From Sphingomonas phyllosphaerae (lineage in GTDB: Bacteria > Pseudomonadota > Alphaproteobacteria > Sphingomonadales > Sphingomonadaceae), in contig NZ_JAPYKH010000001.1 of NCBI RefSeq assembly GCF_029623345.1, positions 1 through 64,000 on the forward strand: a stretch of DNA of 64,000 nucleotides, written 5' to 3'. A program made the position numbers and the translations under genes. A model generated the notes under the pieces. It made no database searches and was not told the DNA's origin. It saw only the letters and a program-made list of their open reading frames with translations. Below are positions 31,388-39,992 of this stretch, piece by piece. How positions within the stretch are numbered: position 1 is the stretch's first letter; each line of letters begins with the position of its first letter.

Positions 31388-33292
31388 TTACGCTCCCCCG
31401 AACGCCCCGATCTCCGCTACCGTGAGCTGCGAGGTCGGCAGCGCCACCGCGTCGAACACCACGCGCAGATAGCGTGCGCGGCGCGGCGTGAACGCCACGC
31501 GCTGCGTCGACAGCGCATAGGCGATGTTGGCGAACTCGCCGCTGGCGGCGGACTGCCAGGTCGTGCCGTCCGCGCTGGTCTCGCAGCGATAGCCGCGCGG
31601 CGGCGCGGTATCCTTCGCCACCGTGCGCGAGGGTGTCAGGCTGAAGCCGGTCAGCGTTACCAATGCGTTGAGGTCGATCGTCACGCTCGCCGGCGCGACG
31701 GCGGTCGGCGCGGGGACGGTCCACCGCGTCGCCGCGTCGCCGTCGATCAGCGCCTCGGCGCCGGCGCCGCTCGCGCCGACGATGCGCCATTTCTCCTTGG
31801 CGAGCACGGTGGGGTCGGACGAGCGCACGGGCGCCACCGTGGCCGGAGCTACCTGGCGAAACAGCGCGATCTCGCTGATCGCGGGGCAGGCGGGCGCCTC
31901 GATCACACGCAGCCGCAGCCGCCGCGCCGCGCTCGGTCGCGGCAGGCGGATAATCCGCTGCGCGCCGATACATTCGTGCTCCGCGACCGTGCGCCACGCG
32001 CCGCCTTCCTCAAGCTCGACCGCAAAGCGCGTGACCCGCACGCCGAGCGGGAGATGCTCGCGCAGCCGGATCACGTCGAACGCGCGGCCTGGCGGCAGGT
32101 CGAGCGTCAACGACGGAGTCGTGATCGCGTCGGGCGTCGACCAATAGGTGTCGCGCCGCCCATCGAGCACGCGCGCCGCGGCGAACGCGGGGCCGCGCTC
32201 GGCGCTGGCGTGTGCGACCGCGCCGCGTGCGAGATCGGTCGCATAGGTCGCCGCCTGCGCGTCGCCGAAGCTCTTGAGCACCGCGACGTCATGGTCGTGG
32301 AGCCGGCCGCGGCGGTCGGGCGGCAGGTTGAGGTTGAGATTGGTGCCGCGCCCGACCGACTCGTCGTACAGCCGCAGCAGCCGCGTCGGGTCCTTGACCT
32401 TGGCGTCCTCGTCGGCGTGGTAGAACCAGCCGGGGCGGATCGAGACGTCGGTCTCGGCGGGCCACCACAAAGGCGCGCCGCGCACGCCCGAATTGCCCTC
32501 GCTCTGCACATACGGGTGGTTGGGCATGGTCGGCCAGCACGGGTCACCCGCGACGCCGTCCTCGTTGCCGACCCAGCGCACGTCGGCGCCGAGCGGGTCG
32601 AAGGTACACGCCATCGGCTGGTGCTGGTGGACCAGCGCCACGATCGAGGGCCAATTGTAATAGCGGGGCGCGTCGATCTTCCGTGCCTCGCGTGCGCCGC
32701 CGTAATAGCCGTCGCCGCCGTTGGCACCGTCGAACCAGAACTCGAAAAGCTCGCCGTAGCCGGTGCAGAGCTCGACCACCTGCTTGCGGAAATAGTCGAC
32801 ATAGCCGGGGCGCCCGTATTCGGGATGGTTGCGGTCCCATGGCGAGAGATAGAGGCCGAAGGCGAGCCCGGCGCGGCGCGTCGCCTGCTCCATCTCGCGG
32901 ACGATGTCGCCCTTGCCCTGCTTGTACGGGCTGTTGCGGATGCAATGCTCGGTCAGCCGGGTTGGCCAGAGGCAGAAGCCGTCATGGTGTTTGGCGGTGA
33001 GAATGATGCCGCGCATGCCGCCCGCCTTGGCCGCGGCGACGATCTGATCGGCCGAGAAATCGGTGGGGTCGAAGAGCGTCGGGCTCTCGTCGCCATAGCC
33101 CCATTCGCGATCGGTGAAGGTGTTGATCGAAAAATGGACGAAGGCGTACTGCTCGCGCGCATGCCAGGCGAGCTGCCGTTTGGATGGCGTGGCGCCCCAG
33201 GGCTTGGGCGCGCCGGTGCGCTGCGCGGCGGCGGGGAGCGCGGCGGTGGCGGCACCGGCGGCGAGCAGCGCGCGGCGGGTGAGGTCGGTCAT
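31388..33292 (-). CDS. Alpha-L-fucosidase (GH29) with two discoidin-like modules
   Basis: A 634-aa exported enzyme. A Tat-type signal (LTRRALLAAGAATAALPAAA) precedes the GH29 barrel: YAFVHFSINTFTDREWGYG, TAKHHDGFCLWPTRLTEHC and the nucleophile Asp188 in FEFWFDGANGG. The C-terminal 280 residues hold two F5/8-type-C (discoidin) carbohydrate-binding-like sandwiches. It would remove alpha-linked fucose; in this locus that is most likely the core alpha-1,3- or alpha-1,6-fucose of an N-glycan. GGAG lies six bases before the ATG at 33292, and an ATG 12 bases upstream is an alternative. It is the last gene of the minus-strand glycosidase series, 118 bp after GH92 with a repeat element between. Confidence 0.92.
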   Translation of the reverse strand: MTDLTRRALLAAGAATAALPAAAQRTGAPKPWGATPSKRQLAWHAREQYAFVHFSINTFTDREWGYGDESPTLFDPTDFSADQIVAAAKAGGMRGIILTAKHHDGFCLWPTRLTEHCIRNSPYKQGKGDIVREMEQATRRAGLAFGLYLSPWDRNHPEYGRPGYVDYFRKQVVELCTGYGELFEFWFDGANGGDGYYGGAREARKIDAPRYYNWPSIVALVHQHQPMACTFDPLGADVRWVGNEDGVAGDPCWPTMPNHPYVQSEGNSGVRGAPLWWPAETDVSIRPGWFYHADEDAKVKDPTRLLRLYDESVGRGTNLNLNLPPDRRGRLHDHDVAVLKSFGDAQAATYATDLARGAVAHASAERGPAFAAARVLDGRRDTYWSTPDAITTPSLTLDLPPGRAFDVIRLREHLPLGVRVTRFAVELEEGGAWRTVAEHECIGAQRIIRLPRPSAARRLRLRVIEAPACPAISEIALFRQVAPATVAPVRSSDPTVLAKEKWRIVGASGAGAEALIDGDAATRWTVPAPTAVAPASVTIDLNALVTLTGFSLTPSRTVAKDTAPPRGYRCETSADGTTWQSAASGEFANIAYALSTQRVAFTPRRARYLRVVFDAVALPTSQLTVAEIGAFGGA

Positions 33293-33316
33293 CGACGGCT
33301 CCATCGTGAAGAGCTT

Positions 33317-33406
33317 GTGCCCCGGCGAAGGCCGGGGCGCGGTATCGGGGCGGTGGGGAAGATGCAGCGACGTCCCCCGACGGGGCCCCGGCCTGCGCCG
33401 GGGCAC
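33317..33406. repeat. GCCCCGG-type inverted repeat between GH92 and GH29 genes
   Basis: GTGCCCCGGCGAAGGCCGGG at the left end is mirrored by a CCCCGGCCTGCGCCGGGGCAC-like right end; each end also forms its own hairpin. A related copy with the same inner GCAGCG...CGTCCCCCGA stretch lies at 35773-35863. It lies inside a presumed operon. Confidence 0.65.
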
Positions 33407-33410
33407 CGGG

Positions 33411-35741
33411 TCATGAGGGCACCCGGCCGAACGACGGCGGCCGATCCGCCATCGCGCGACCGAAGCCGGGCACCGGCGTCGCGCTCATCGTGAAGCGCAG
33501 CGTGCCGCCCTTCACCAGCTCGGCGTGGCTGATCCAGCTCTTGCTCCACGGTTGCCCGTTCCACGTCACCGCGGCGACATAGGGCGTGTCGGCGCGGTTG
33601 CCGGGAGCCTCGATCACCAGCCGCTTGCCGTCTCCGACCCGGAGCGTCGCGCGCTCGAACAGAGGTGAGCCCAAGACATAGGCCGCCTCGACCGGATCGA
33701 CCGGGTAGAAGCCCAGCGCCGAGAACACGAACCAAGCGCTCATCTGCCCGCAATCGTCGTTGCCGATCACGCCTTTCGGGGCGTTCTGGTACATCTCGAC
33801 GCACAGCCGCCGTACCATCGCCTGCGTCTTCCACGGCGCGCCGACATAGGCGTAGAGATAGGGCGCGTGCTGGTCGGGCTCGTTGCCGTGCGCATATTGC
33901 CCGATTAGCCCGGCGATGTCGGGCGGCGCGTTGGCGGGCAGCGTCGAGGGCGCGCTGAACAGCGCGTCCAGCTTGGCCTCGAACGCCCGGTCGCCGCCGA
34001 TGTGGCGGATCAGGCCATAGACGTCGTGCTGGTTGAGGAAGGTCGCCTGCCAGCCGTTCGCCTCGGTGTAGTCGCGCCACCACGGCTCGGGCATATGGCC
34101 GAGCTGGATCGGGTCATAATCCTTCCACCAGCTGCCGTCCGCGAAGCGCGGCCGCGCGAAGCCGATGCGGGGATCGATGACGTTGCGCCAATTGCTCGAG
34201 CGCTTGGCCAGCCGCTCGGCGTCGGCGCTCTGGCCCGCGGCGCGTGCGAGGTGCGACGCGGCCCAGTCGTCATAGGCATATTCCTGCGTGCGGCTGACGC
34301 TCTCGAACCAGGCGTCGGCGGGAACATAGCCCTTGGCATCGTACAGGTCGCGGCCCTTGCTGTTGTCGAGATCGGGCGCGGTGAAATCGAACGAGCGCCT
34401 GCGGATCGCCGGCCAGGCAGCGGCATAATCGGCCGGGATCCCCTTGGCCTGCGCCTCGGCGAGCACCGAGACGCCGTGCCAGCCGATCATCGTCCCCGTC
34501 TCGACCCCCTGAAGCGGCCAGACGAGCGGGCCGTAAGGGCTCTGCTGCGTCTGGCGGACGAGGTCGCGCACCAGCGCGCCGGCCTGCTCGGGCGCGACGA
34601 GCGTCAGCAGCGGGTGGAGCGCGCGATACGTGTCCCACAGCGAGTAGGTCGAGAAGGCGCGCTCGCCCGCGGGGACGCGCTGCGGCTGCCGGTCGAGCCC
34701 GATATAGCGCCCGTCGACGTCGGAGAAGAGCGTTGGCGCGAGCATCGCATGGTACAAAGCCGAGGCCATGATGACGCGCTGGTCGACACTGCCGCCCTCG
34801 ACCGTGATCGCGCCGAGCTGCTCGGCCCAGCGGCGCGCGGCGGCGCGGCGAACCGCGTCGAAGTCCCAGCCGCGCGCCTCGGCGGCGAGGTTGGCGCGCG
34901 CGCCCGCGACATCGACCGCGGAGATGCCGCAGCGCGCCAGCAGCGGCGCGCCTCCGGCCTCGTCGAAGTGGAGCACCGCCTTGACGCGCTTGCCCTGCAC
35001 GCCGCTCGCGCCGGTGGACTGCTCCCTGTCGTCGTCGCCGTAGAAGGTGACGCGGTCCGGCCGGCGCGAGAGCTGGAGCGCGAAGTGGATGCGACGTCCC
35101 TTGGCCCAGCGATGGACGCGGCGGCTGCCGGTCACGGTACCGTCGGCGTCGATCGCGAGCGATGCCTCGTCGATCAGCGGCTTGGCGTCGCTCTTGTCGA
35201 GCACGAGGTGCGACAGGTCGACCAGCACGTGCGCCGCGCCCTTCGGGAAGGTATAGCGGTGCCAGCCGGTGCGCTCCGTGACGGTGAGCTCGGCGAGTAC
35301 GCCGCTCTCCAGCTTGACGCGATAATAGCCGGGCTCGGCTTTCTCGTCGGTGTAGCGCTGACGGTAGCCCGCGTCCGGGTCGGCGAGCGGGCCGGGGGTG
35401 AGCTTCACCGGGCCGCGCGTGGGCACCAGCAGTACGTCGAGCATGTCGCCGATGCCGGTGCCCGAGAGGTGCGTGTGGCTGAACCCCATGATCGAGCCGT
35501 CGCCGTGGTGATAGCCCGAGCAGGTGTCCCAGCGCTCGACGTCGGTGTCGGGCGAGAGCTGCACCATGCCGAACGGCAGCGTCGCCCCCGGATAGGTGTG
35601 GCCGTCGCCGCCCGTGCCGACGAAGAGGTTGGGGGCGGTGCGCTGCGAGCGCGCCGCGGCGGCGAGGGGGAGCGGTGCGACGAGCGCGCCGCTGGCGGCG
35701 GTGGCGAGCAGCGTGCGGCGGCTGAGCTGGAGTGGGGTCAA
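33411..35741 (-). CDS. Alpha-mannosidase (GH92)
   Basis: A GH92 enzyme, 776 aa from the TTG at 35741. A Tat signal (LSRRTLLATAASGALVAPLP) is followed by the N-terminal beta-sandwich (FVGTGGDGHTYPGATLPFG) and the helical barrel with family motifs ETGTMIGWHGVSV, the GNEPDQHAPYLY signature and NDDCGQMSAWFVFSALGFYP. GH92 enzymes are calcium-dependent exo-alpha-mannosidases (alpha-1,2, 1,3, 1,4 or 1,6). The start is uncertain: an ATG at 35903, overlapping the GH125 stop, gives 54 extra residues encoded by a repeat element and would bury the Tat signal. The TTG puts the twin arginine near the N-terminus but has no good ribosome site. Confidence 0.88.
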   Translation of the reverse strand: MTPLQLSRRTLLATAASGALVAPLPLAAAARSQRTAPNLFVGTGGDGHTYPGATLPFGMVQLSPDTDVERWDTCSGYHHGDGSIMGFSHTHLSGTGIGDMLDVLLVPTRGPVKLTPGPLADPDAGYRQRYTDEKAEPGYYRVKLESGVLAELTVTERTGWHRYTFPKGAAHVLVDLSHLVLDKSDAKPLIDEASLAIDADGTVTGSRRVHRWAKGRRIHFALQLSRRPDRVTFYGDDDREQSTGASGVQGKRVKAVLHFDEAGGAPLLARCGISAVDVAGARANLAAEARGWDFDAVRRAAARRWAEQLGAITVEGGSVDQRVIMASALYHAMLAPTLFSDVDGRYIGLDRQPQRVPAGERAFSTYSLWDTYRALHPLLTLVAPEQAGALVRDLVRQTQQSPYGPLVWPLQGVETGTMIGWHGVSVLAEAQAKGIPADYAAAWPAIRRRSFDFTAPDLDNSKGRDLYDAKGYVPADAWFESVSRTQEYAYDDWAASHLARAAGQSADAERLAKRSSNWRNVIDPRIGFARPRFADGSWWKDYDPIQLGHMPEPWWRDYTEANGWQATFLNQHDVYGLIRHIGGDRAFEAKLDALFSAPSTLPANAPPDIAGLIGQYAHGNEPDQHAPYLYAYVGAPWKTQAMVRRLCVEMYQNAPKGVIGNDDCGQMSAWFVFSALGFYPVDPVEAAYVLGSPLFERATLRVGDGKRLVIEAPGNRADTPYVAAVTWNGQPWSKSWISHAELVKGGTLRFTMSATPVPGFGRAMADRPPSFGRVPS

Positions 35742-35772
35742 GGGGAGCGGGTCGGCGCCGCGCTCCTCACGC

Positions 35773-35863
35773 GAGCCCCGGCGAAGGCCGGGGCCCGGTT
35801 GAGCAGGCCGTGGTGACTCTTGCGCAGCGTCCCCCGACTGGGCCCGGGCCTTCGCCACGGCAC
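35773..35863. repeat. GCCCCGG-type inverted repeat before the GH92 Tat signal
   Basis: GAGCCCCGGCGAAGGCCGGG at one end and GGCCCGGGCCTTCGCCACGG at the other are imperfect inverted copies. The element resembles the one at 33317-33406 and is in frame with the GH92 gene, so it would be translated if that gene starts at 35903. Confidence 0.62.
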
Positions 35864-35902
35864 ATGTACCGGAGGCGAGCGTATCGATCCCCTCCCGCCC
35901 CA

Positions 35903-37336
35903 TCACAGCGCCTCGCGAAGCAGCGCGGGCTGGCTCGTCGCCAGCCGCACGATCAGCTCGCCGAACAGCCCGTTGGCCCAGGCAAACCAGTGGCGCGTCC
36001 ACGTATTCGGATCGTCCTGATCAAAGCTCTCGTGGATGAAGCCGGTGCCCGCGTCGGTGTCGCGGATCGTCTTGAGGCAGGCGCGGATCACCGTCGGGTC
36101 GCTGCTCGACAGCGCGCGGACGATCAGCGACATCGGCCAGATCTGCCGCAGCCCCGCGTGCGGCCCGCCGATCCCCTCGCCGGCGCGACCGCGGAAGAAA
36201 TAGGGGTTCACGTCGCTCCACGCCGCCGCCTCAGTGCGGCGCCACAGCGGATCGTCGGGTGCGACACAGCCCAGATAGGACAGCCCCGAGAGCGACGGCA
36301 CGTTGGCGTCGTCCATGAAATAGGCGTTGCCGTAGCCGTCGACCTCATAGGCCCACACCTCTCGGCCATCGCGCAGCTTCATCGTGCCATAGGCGCGCAG
36401 CGCGGCGTCGACCTCGTCGGCCAGCGCGGTCGCCTCCTGCGCCAGCGCGGCGTCACGCTGGGCCTCGTTCGCCACCGTCGCAAGGCCGCGCAGCGCGCTC
36501 ACCGCGAACAGGTTCGACGGAATGAGAAAAGGATATTGGCACGCGTCGTCGGAGGGGCGGAAGCCCGACACGATCAGCCCGACCGGCTTCATCGGGTTGC
36601 CGTAGCCGCGCGACGGCAGCGTCTCGGTGTTGCGGTCGGATACGCGCAGGAAGCGGTACGGCCCCGGCCCGTCCTTGCGCTGTTGCTCGCGGAAGGTGCG
36701 GATGCTGGCGCGCGCGCCCTCCGCCCAGGTCGCGTCGAACGGCCGCGCGTCGCCCGTCGCCTGCCAATATTGCAGCGCCAGCCGCATCGGATAGCAGAGC
36801 GAGTCGATCTCCCACTTGCGCTCGGCCACACCCAGCTTGAGCTCGGTGACGTCCTTGAGCGACCATTCCAGCTGCGTCTTGGCGGTCGGGTCCTCCAGGA
36901 AGGCATTGGCGTAGGGGTCGATCAGGATGCAGCGCGCCTGGCGCGCGATCAGCCCACGGAACAGCTCGGCCAGCCGCGGGTCGGCCTTGGCGAGGTGGAC
37001 GTAGGGGGCCACCTGCGCCGAGCTGTCGCGCAGCCACATCGCGTCGATGTCGCCGGTAATCACGAACGTGTCGGCGCGGCCGTCGACCGTGCCCAGCCGC
37101 ACCGTGGTGTCGAGCGTGTTGGGGTAGCAGTTGCCAAACATCCAGCGCAGCTTGGGGTCGCCGATCTTGGTCGAGACGCGCTGCATCTCCTGCTCCACCG
37201 CGCGACTGGTGAAGCGGCGCTCGCCGAGCGGCGGGCGCTTGCTGGCGAAGGTCGCTGGGGTGGCGGCACGCGCGGTCGTGGGGGCGGCGGCCAGTGCCGC
37301 GGCGGCGCCCACGAAAGTGCGGCGGTCGATCGTCAT
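35903..37336 (-). CDS. Exo-alpha-1,6-mannosidase family protein (GH125)
   Basis: A 477-aa protein with a Tat signal ([22 protein letters not shown]). The rest is a single (alpha/alpha)6 domain of the former DUF1237 family: [20 protein letters not shown] (containing the family's catalytic acid Asp), [28 protein letters not shown] [14 protein letters not shown] and [13 protein letters not shown] (with the candidate base Glu). Characterised GH125 enzymes cut alpha-1,6-linked mannose without metal. Here it would complement GH92 on the N-glycan core. Its stop overlaps an upstream ATG of the GH92 gene by one base. Confidence 0.9.
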   Translation of the reverse strand: MTIDRRTFVGAAAALAAAPTTARAATPATFASKRPPLGERRFTSRAVEQEMQRVSTKIGDPKLRWMFGNCYPNTLDTTVRLGTVDGRADTFVITGDIDAMWLRDSSAQVAPYVHLAKADPRLAELFRGLIARQARCILIDPYANAFLEDPTAKTQLEWSLKDVTELKLGVAERKWEIDSLCYPMRLALQYWQATGDARPFDATWAEGARASIRTFREQQRKDGPGPYRFLRVSDRNTETLPSRGYGNPMKPVGLIVSGFRPSDDACQYPFLIPSNLFAVSALRGLATVANEAQRDAALAQEATALADEVDAALRAYGTMKLRDGREVWAYEVDGYGNAYFMDDANVPSLSGLSYLGCVAPDDPLWRRTEAAAWSDVNPYFFRGRAGEGIGGPHAGLRQIWPMSLIVRALSSSDPTVIRACLKTIRDTDAGTGFIHESFDQDDPNTWTRHWFAWANGLFGELIVRLATSQPALLREAL

Positions 37337-37353
37337 GCTATGTCTTCTCCTAG

Positions 37354-37450
37354 GCCGTCATCCCGGACGTGGTCCGGATCCGCCGTGCCGCGCACGCCGC
37401 GATTGCGGGGTGCGCTGCGACGTCGGCCCCGGAGCGAGTCCGGGGTGACG
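37354..37450. repeat. CGTCAT-type inverted repeat (copy 3), inside the glycosidase operon
   Basis: CCGTCATCCCGG at the left and CCGGGGTGACG at the right are inverted copies, 97 bp overall. The element fills the 136-bp gap between the GH3 and GH125 genes. No ORF or terminator with T run is seen. Confidence 0.7.
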
Positions 37451-37472
37451 AGGTGATTAAGTCGAGGCGCTG

Positions 37473-39992
37473 TCACTTCGGCAGGTCTTTGTCCTCGCCC
37501 GTTAGAGACACGTCGACCCAGCTTCCTACCGCGTCGCCCGGCTGACCGCCGCCGACCCAGACGCGATAGGCGCCCGGCGGCACATGGCGGCGACCGTCGC
37601 GCTCGACCACGCTGAGGAAGCGCGGGTCGATCGTGAGTCGCACGGTGCCGCTTTTGCCCGGCCCGAGCGCGATCCGCTGGAAGCCGGCGAGCTGGCGATG
37701 GAGCACGGGCGCGGTGAAGCTACCTCCTTTGATGGCGGGCGGCACGACATAGGCCTGCACCACCTCCTCGCCGGCGCGCCGCCCCTGGTTGGTGACGCGC
37801 GCGGTGAGCGTCAGCAGCGCGCCCGCAGCGAGCGTGGCTGGCGCGCTGACCCGGTCATAGCCGAAGCGGGTGTAGCTCAGCCCGTGGCCGAAGCCCCACA
37901 ACGGCGTGCCGGTGAAATAGCGGTAGGTCCGCTCCTTCATGCCGTAATCGACGAAGGCGGGCAGGTCGGTTGTCGCTTTGTAGAAGGTCACCGGCAGCCG
38001 GCCCGACGGGTTGGTCGCGCCCGAAAGCACGTCCGCCAGCGCGGTGCCGCCGGCCTCACCGGGATACCACAGCGCCACGATCGAGTCCGCCACCGCGGGG
38101 TCGACCGCGACCGCGCTGCCGCTGGCGAGCACCAGCACGATCGGCTTGCCCGTCGCCTTGAGCGCGGCGAGCAACCGCTGCTGCGGCGCGGGCAGCGCGA
38201 TATCGGTGCGGTCGCCGCCGACGAAGCCGGGCACCTGCACCGAGAGCGCCTCGCCCTCGAGATCGGGCGAGAGCCCGCCGACCACCACCGCCACGTCGGC
38301 GGCGCGCGCGGCGGCAACGGCCTCGTCCAGCAGCGCGTCGGCGGGCGGCAGCCACAGCAGGCGGAAGCTATCGTCCTCGCTGCGATGGTCGAGCGTGAGG
38401 TCGAACGGCTGCGCGCTGCCGTCGCTGTCATAGTCGATCTCGACGCGGCCCTTGGGCAAAGCGCCGTCGTGGAGCACGCGCCCGCCGATCGCCAGCCGTG
38501 CGCTGTCGTGCGTGGTGCAGTTCTTCCAGCATTGCGTCTGGTCGAGCACCAGCCGGTAGCGCCCCGGCGCCGGCGGCTGGAGCGACCCCGTCCAGCGCGC
38601 GACATAGCCGACCGACGGCAGGCCGGGAGCGGGCGGCGCGCGATTGAGGTCGAGGTCGATCTTCCGCGCCGGCGCGGGCGCGATGGTGCGCCCGCCGGCG
38701 GTATAGCCGACCGTCAGCCCCTTGAACGCGGTCTCGGGCAGCACCACCGGCGCGCCCTCGGCCAGCACCGAGCCCTGCGCGTAGGTCGCGCCCGCGAAAC
38801 GCGCGCGCACGCCCTGGAGCGGCGTCACCGGCGCCGCGGCGGTGCCGTGATAATTGCCCTGAAGCACGCCGAGATCGTCGGCGTTGGCGCCGATCACCGC
38901 CACCTTGGTGCCCGCGGCGAGCGGGAGCCGGCCGGCGTCGTTCTTGAGCAGCACGATTGCCTTGCGCGCCGCCTCCAGCGCGATCGCGCGGTGCGCGGGC
39001 GTGCCGATCTCGCTCGCCGCGATCTTCGACCACGGGCTGGTAGCGCCGAACGCGATGCCGAGCGCGCGACGCGCCTCGAGCGAGCGGATCAGCGCGCGGT
39101 CGACCTCCTGCTCGCTCACCAGCCCGCGCTTCACCGCCTCGGGCAGCGCGCCATAGGTGTTGCCGCAGTTGAGATCGTCACCGCCGCGCACCGACACCGC
39201 GGCCGCCTCGGCGGCGTCGAGCCGATAATGGTGGAAGAGGTGGACGTTGGCGACCGCGTCGCAGTCGGAGACGGTGAAGCCGGTGAAGCCCCAGTCGCGC
39301 CGTAGCCGGTCGTTGAGCAGCGGCGAGGAGGCGCAGGCGGGCACGCCGTGGATCGAATTGTACGCGCACATCAGCGAGCGCGCCTTGCCCTCGATGATCG
39401 CGAGCCGGAACGCGGGGGTATAGGTCGCCTCCAGGTCCTGCGGGCTCGGGTCGACGTCGAAGCTGTCGCGCCCGGCCTCGGGGCCGCTGTGCACCGCGAA
39501 ATGCTTCGGGGTGGCGATCACCTTGGGATAGAGCGGGTTCGGCCCCTGAAGTCCGGTGATGAAGGCGACCCCCAGCTTGCCCGTGAGATACGGGTCCTCG
39601 CCATAGGTCTCCTGCCCGCGGCCCCAGCGCGGATCACGGAAGATGTTGATGTTGGGGGACCAGATCGTCAGCCCCTGGTAGATGCGGCGGTCGGCGTCCA
39701 CCGGCTGCGCGTTGAAGCCGGCGCGCGCCTCGGTCGCGACCACGTCGCCGATCCGGTGGACGAGATCGGTGTCCCAGGTCGCCGCCATGCCGATCGCCTG
39801 CGGGAAGACGGTGGCATAGCCGTTGCGCGCCACGCCGTGCAGCCCCTCGCTCCACCAGTCATAGGCGGGCAGCTTGGCCTTGGCGTCGGCCGGCGCGGTG
39901 CTCTGCAGCTGCGCCGCTTTCTCCTCGATCGTCATCGTCGCGACGGTCGCGGCCACCGGATCGGCGGCCTGCGCGAGTAACAGCCAGATCAC
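37473..39992 (-). CDS. Glycoside hydrolase family 3, beta-xylosidase type, with PA14-like insertion
   Basis: An 839-aa GH3 enzyme. The barrel has PAYDWWSEGLHGVARNG, the nucleophile Asp243 in TVSDCDAVANV and GGDDLNCGNTYG, the set seen in beta-xylosidases rather than beta-glucosidases. A PA14-like module (GYVARWTGSLQPPAPGRYRL) is inserted in the second domain, and a fibronectin-III-like domain ends the protein. In plant N-glycans it would remove the beta-1,2-xylose on the core mannose. The GTG at 39992 overlaps the stop of the upstream gene (GTGA) and has GGAGG six bases before it. The N-terminus MIWLLLAQAADPVAA is an unusually short signal-like stretch. Confidence 0.88.
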   Translation of the reverse strand: MIWLLLAQAADPVAATVATMTIEEKAAQLQSTAPADAKAKLPAYDWWSEGLHGVARNGYATVFPQAIGMAATWDTDLVHRIGDVVATEARAGFNAQPVDADRRIYQGLTIWSPNINIFRDPRWGRGQETYGEDPYLTGKLGVAFITGLQGPNPLYPKVIATPKHFAVHSGPEAGRDSFDVDPSPQDLEATYTPAFRLAIIEGKARSLMCAYNSIHGVPACASSPLLNDRLRRDWGFTGFTVSDCDAVANVHLFHHYRLDAAEAAAVSVRGGDDLNCGNTYGALPEAVKRGLVSEQEVDRALIRSLEARRALGIAFGATSPWSKIAASEIGTPAHRAIALEAARKAIVLLKNDAGRLPLAAGTKVAVIGANADDLGVLQGNYHGTAAAPVTPLQGVRARFAGATYAQGSVLAEGAPVVLPETAFKGLTVGYTAGGRTIAPAPARKIDLDLNRAPPAPGLPSVGYVARWTGSLQPPAPGRYRLVLDQTQCWKNCTTHDSARLAIGGRVLHDGALPKGRVEIDYDSDGSAQPFDLTLDHRSEDDSFRLLWLPPADALLDEAVAAARAADVAVVVGGLSPDLEGEALSVQVPGFVGGDRTDIALPAPQQRLLAALKATGKPIVLVLASGSAVAVDPAVADSIVALWYPGEAGGTALADVLSGATNPSGRLPVTFYKATTDLPAFVDYGMKERTYRYFTGTPLWGFGHGLSYTRFGYDRVSAPATLAAGALLTLTARVTNQGRRAGEEVVQAYVVPPAIKGGSFTAPVLHRQLAGFQRIALGPGKSGTVRLTIDPRFLSVVERDGRRHVPPGAYRVWVGGGQPGDAVGSWVDVSLTGEDKDLPK

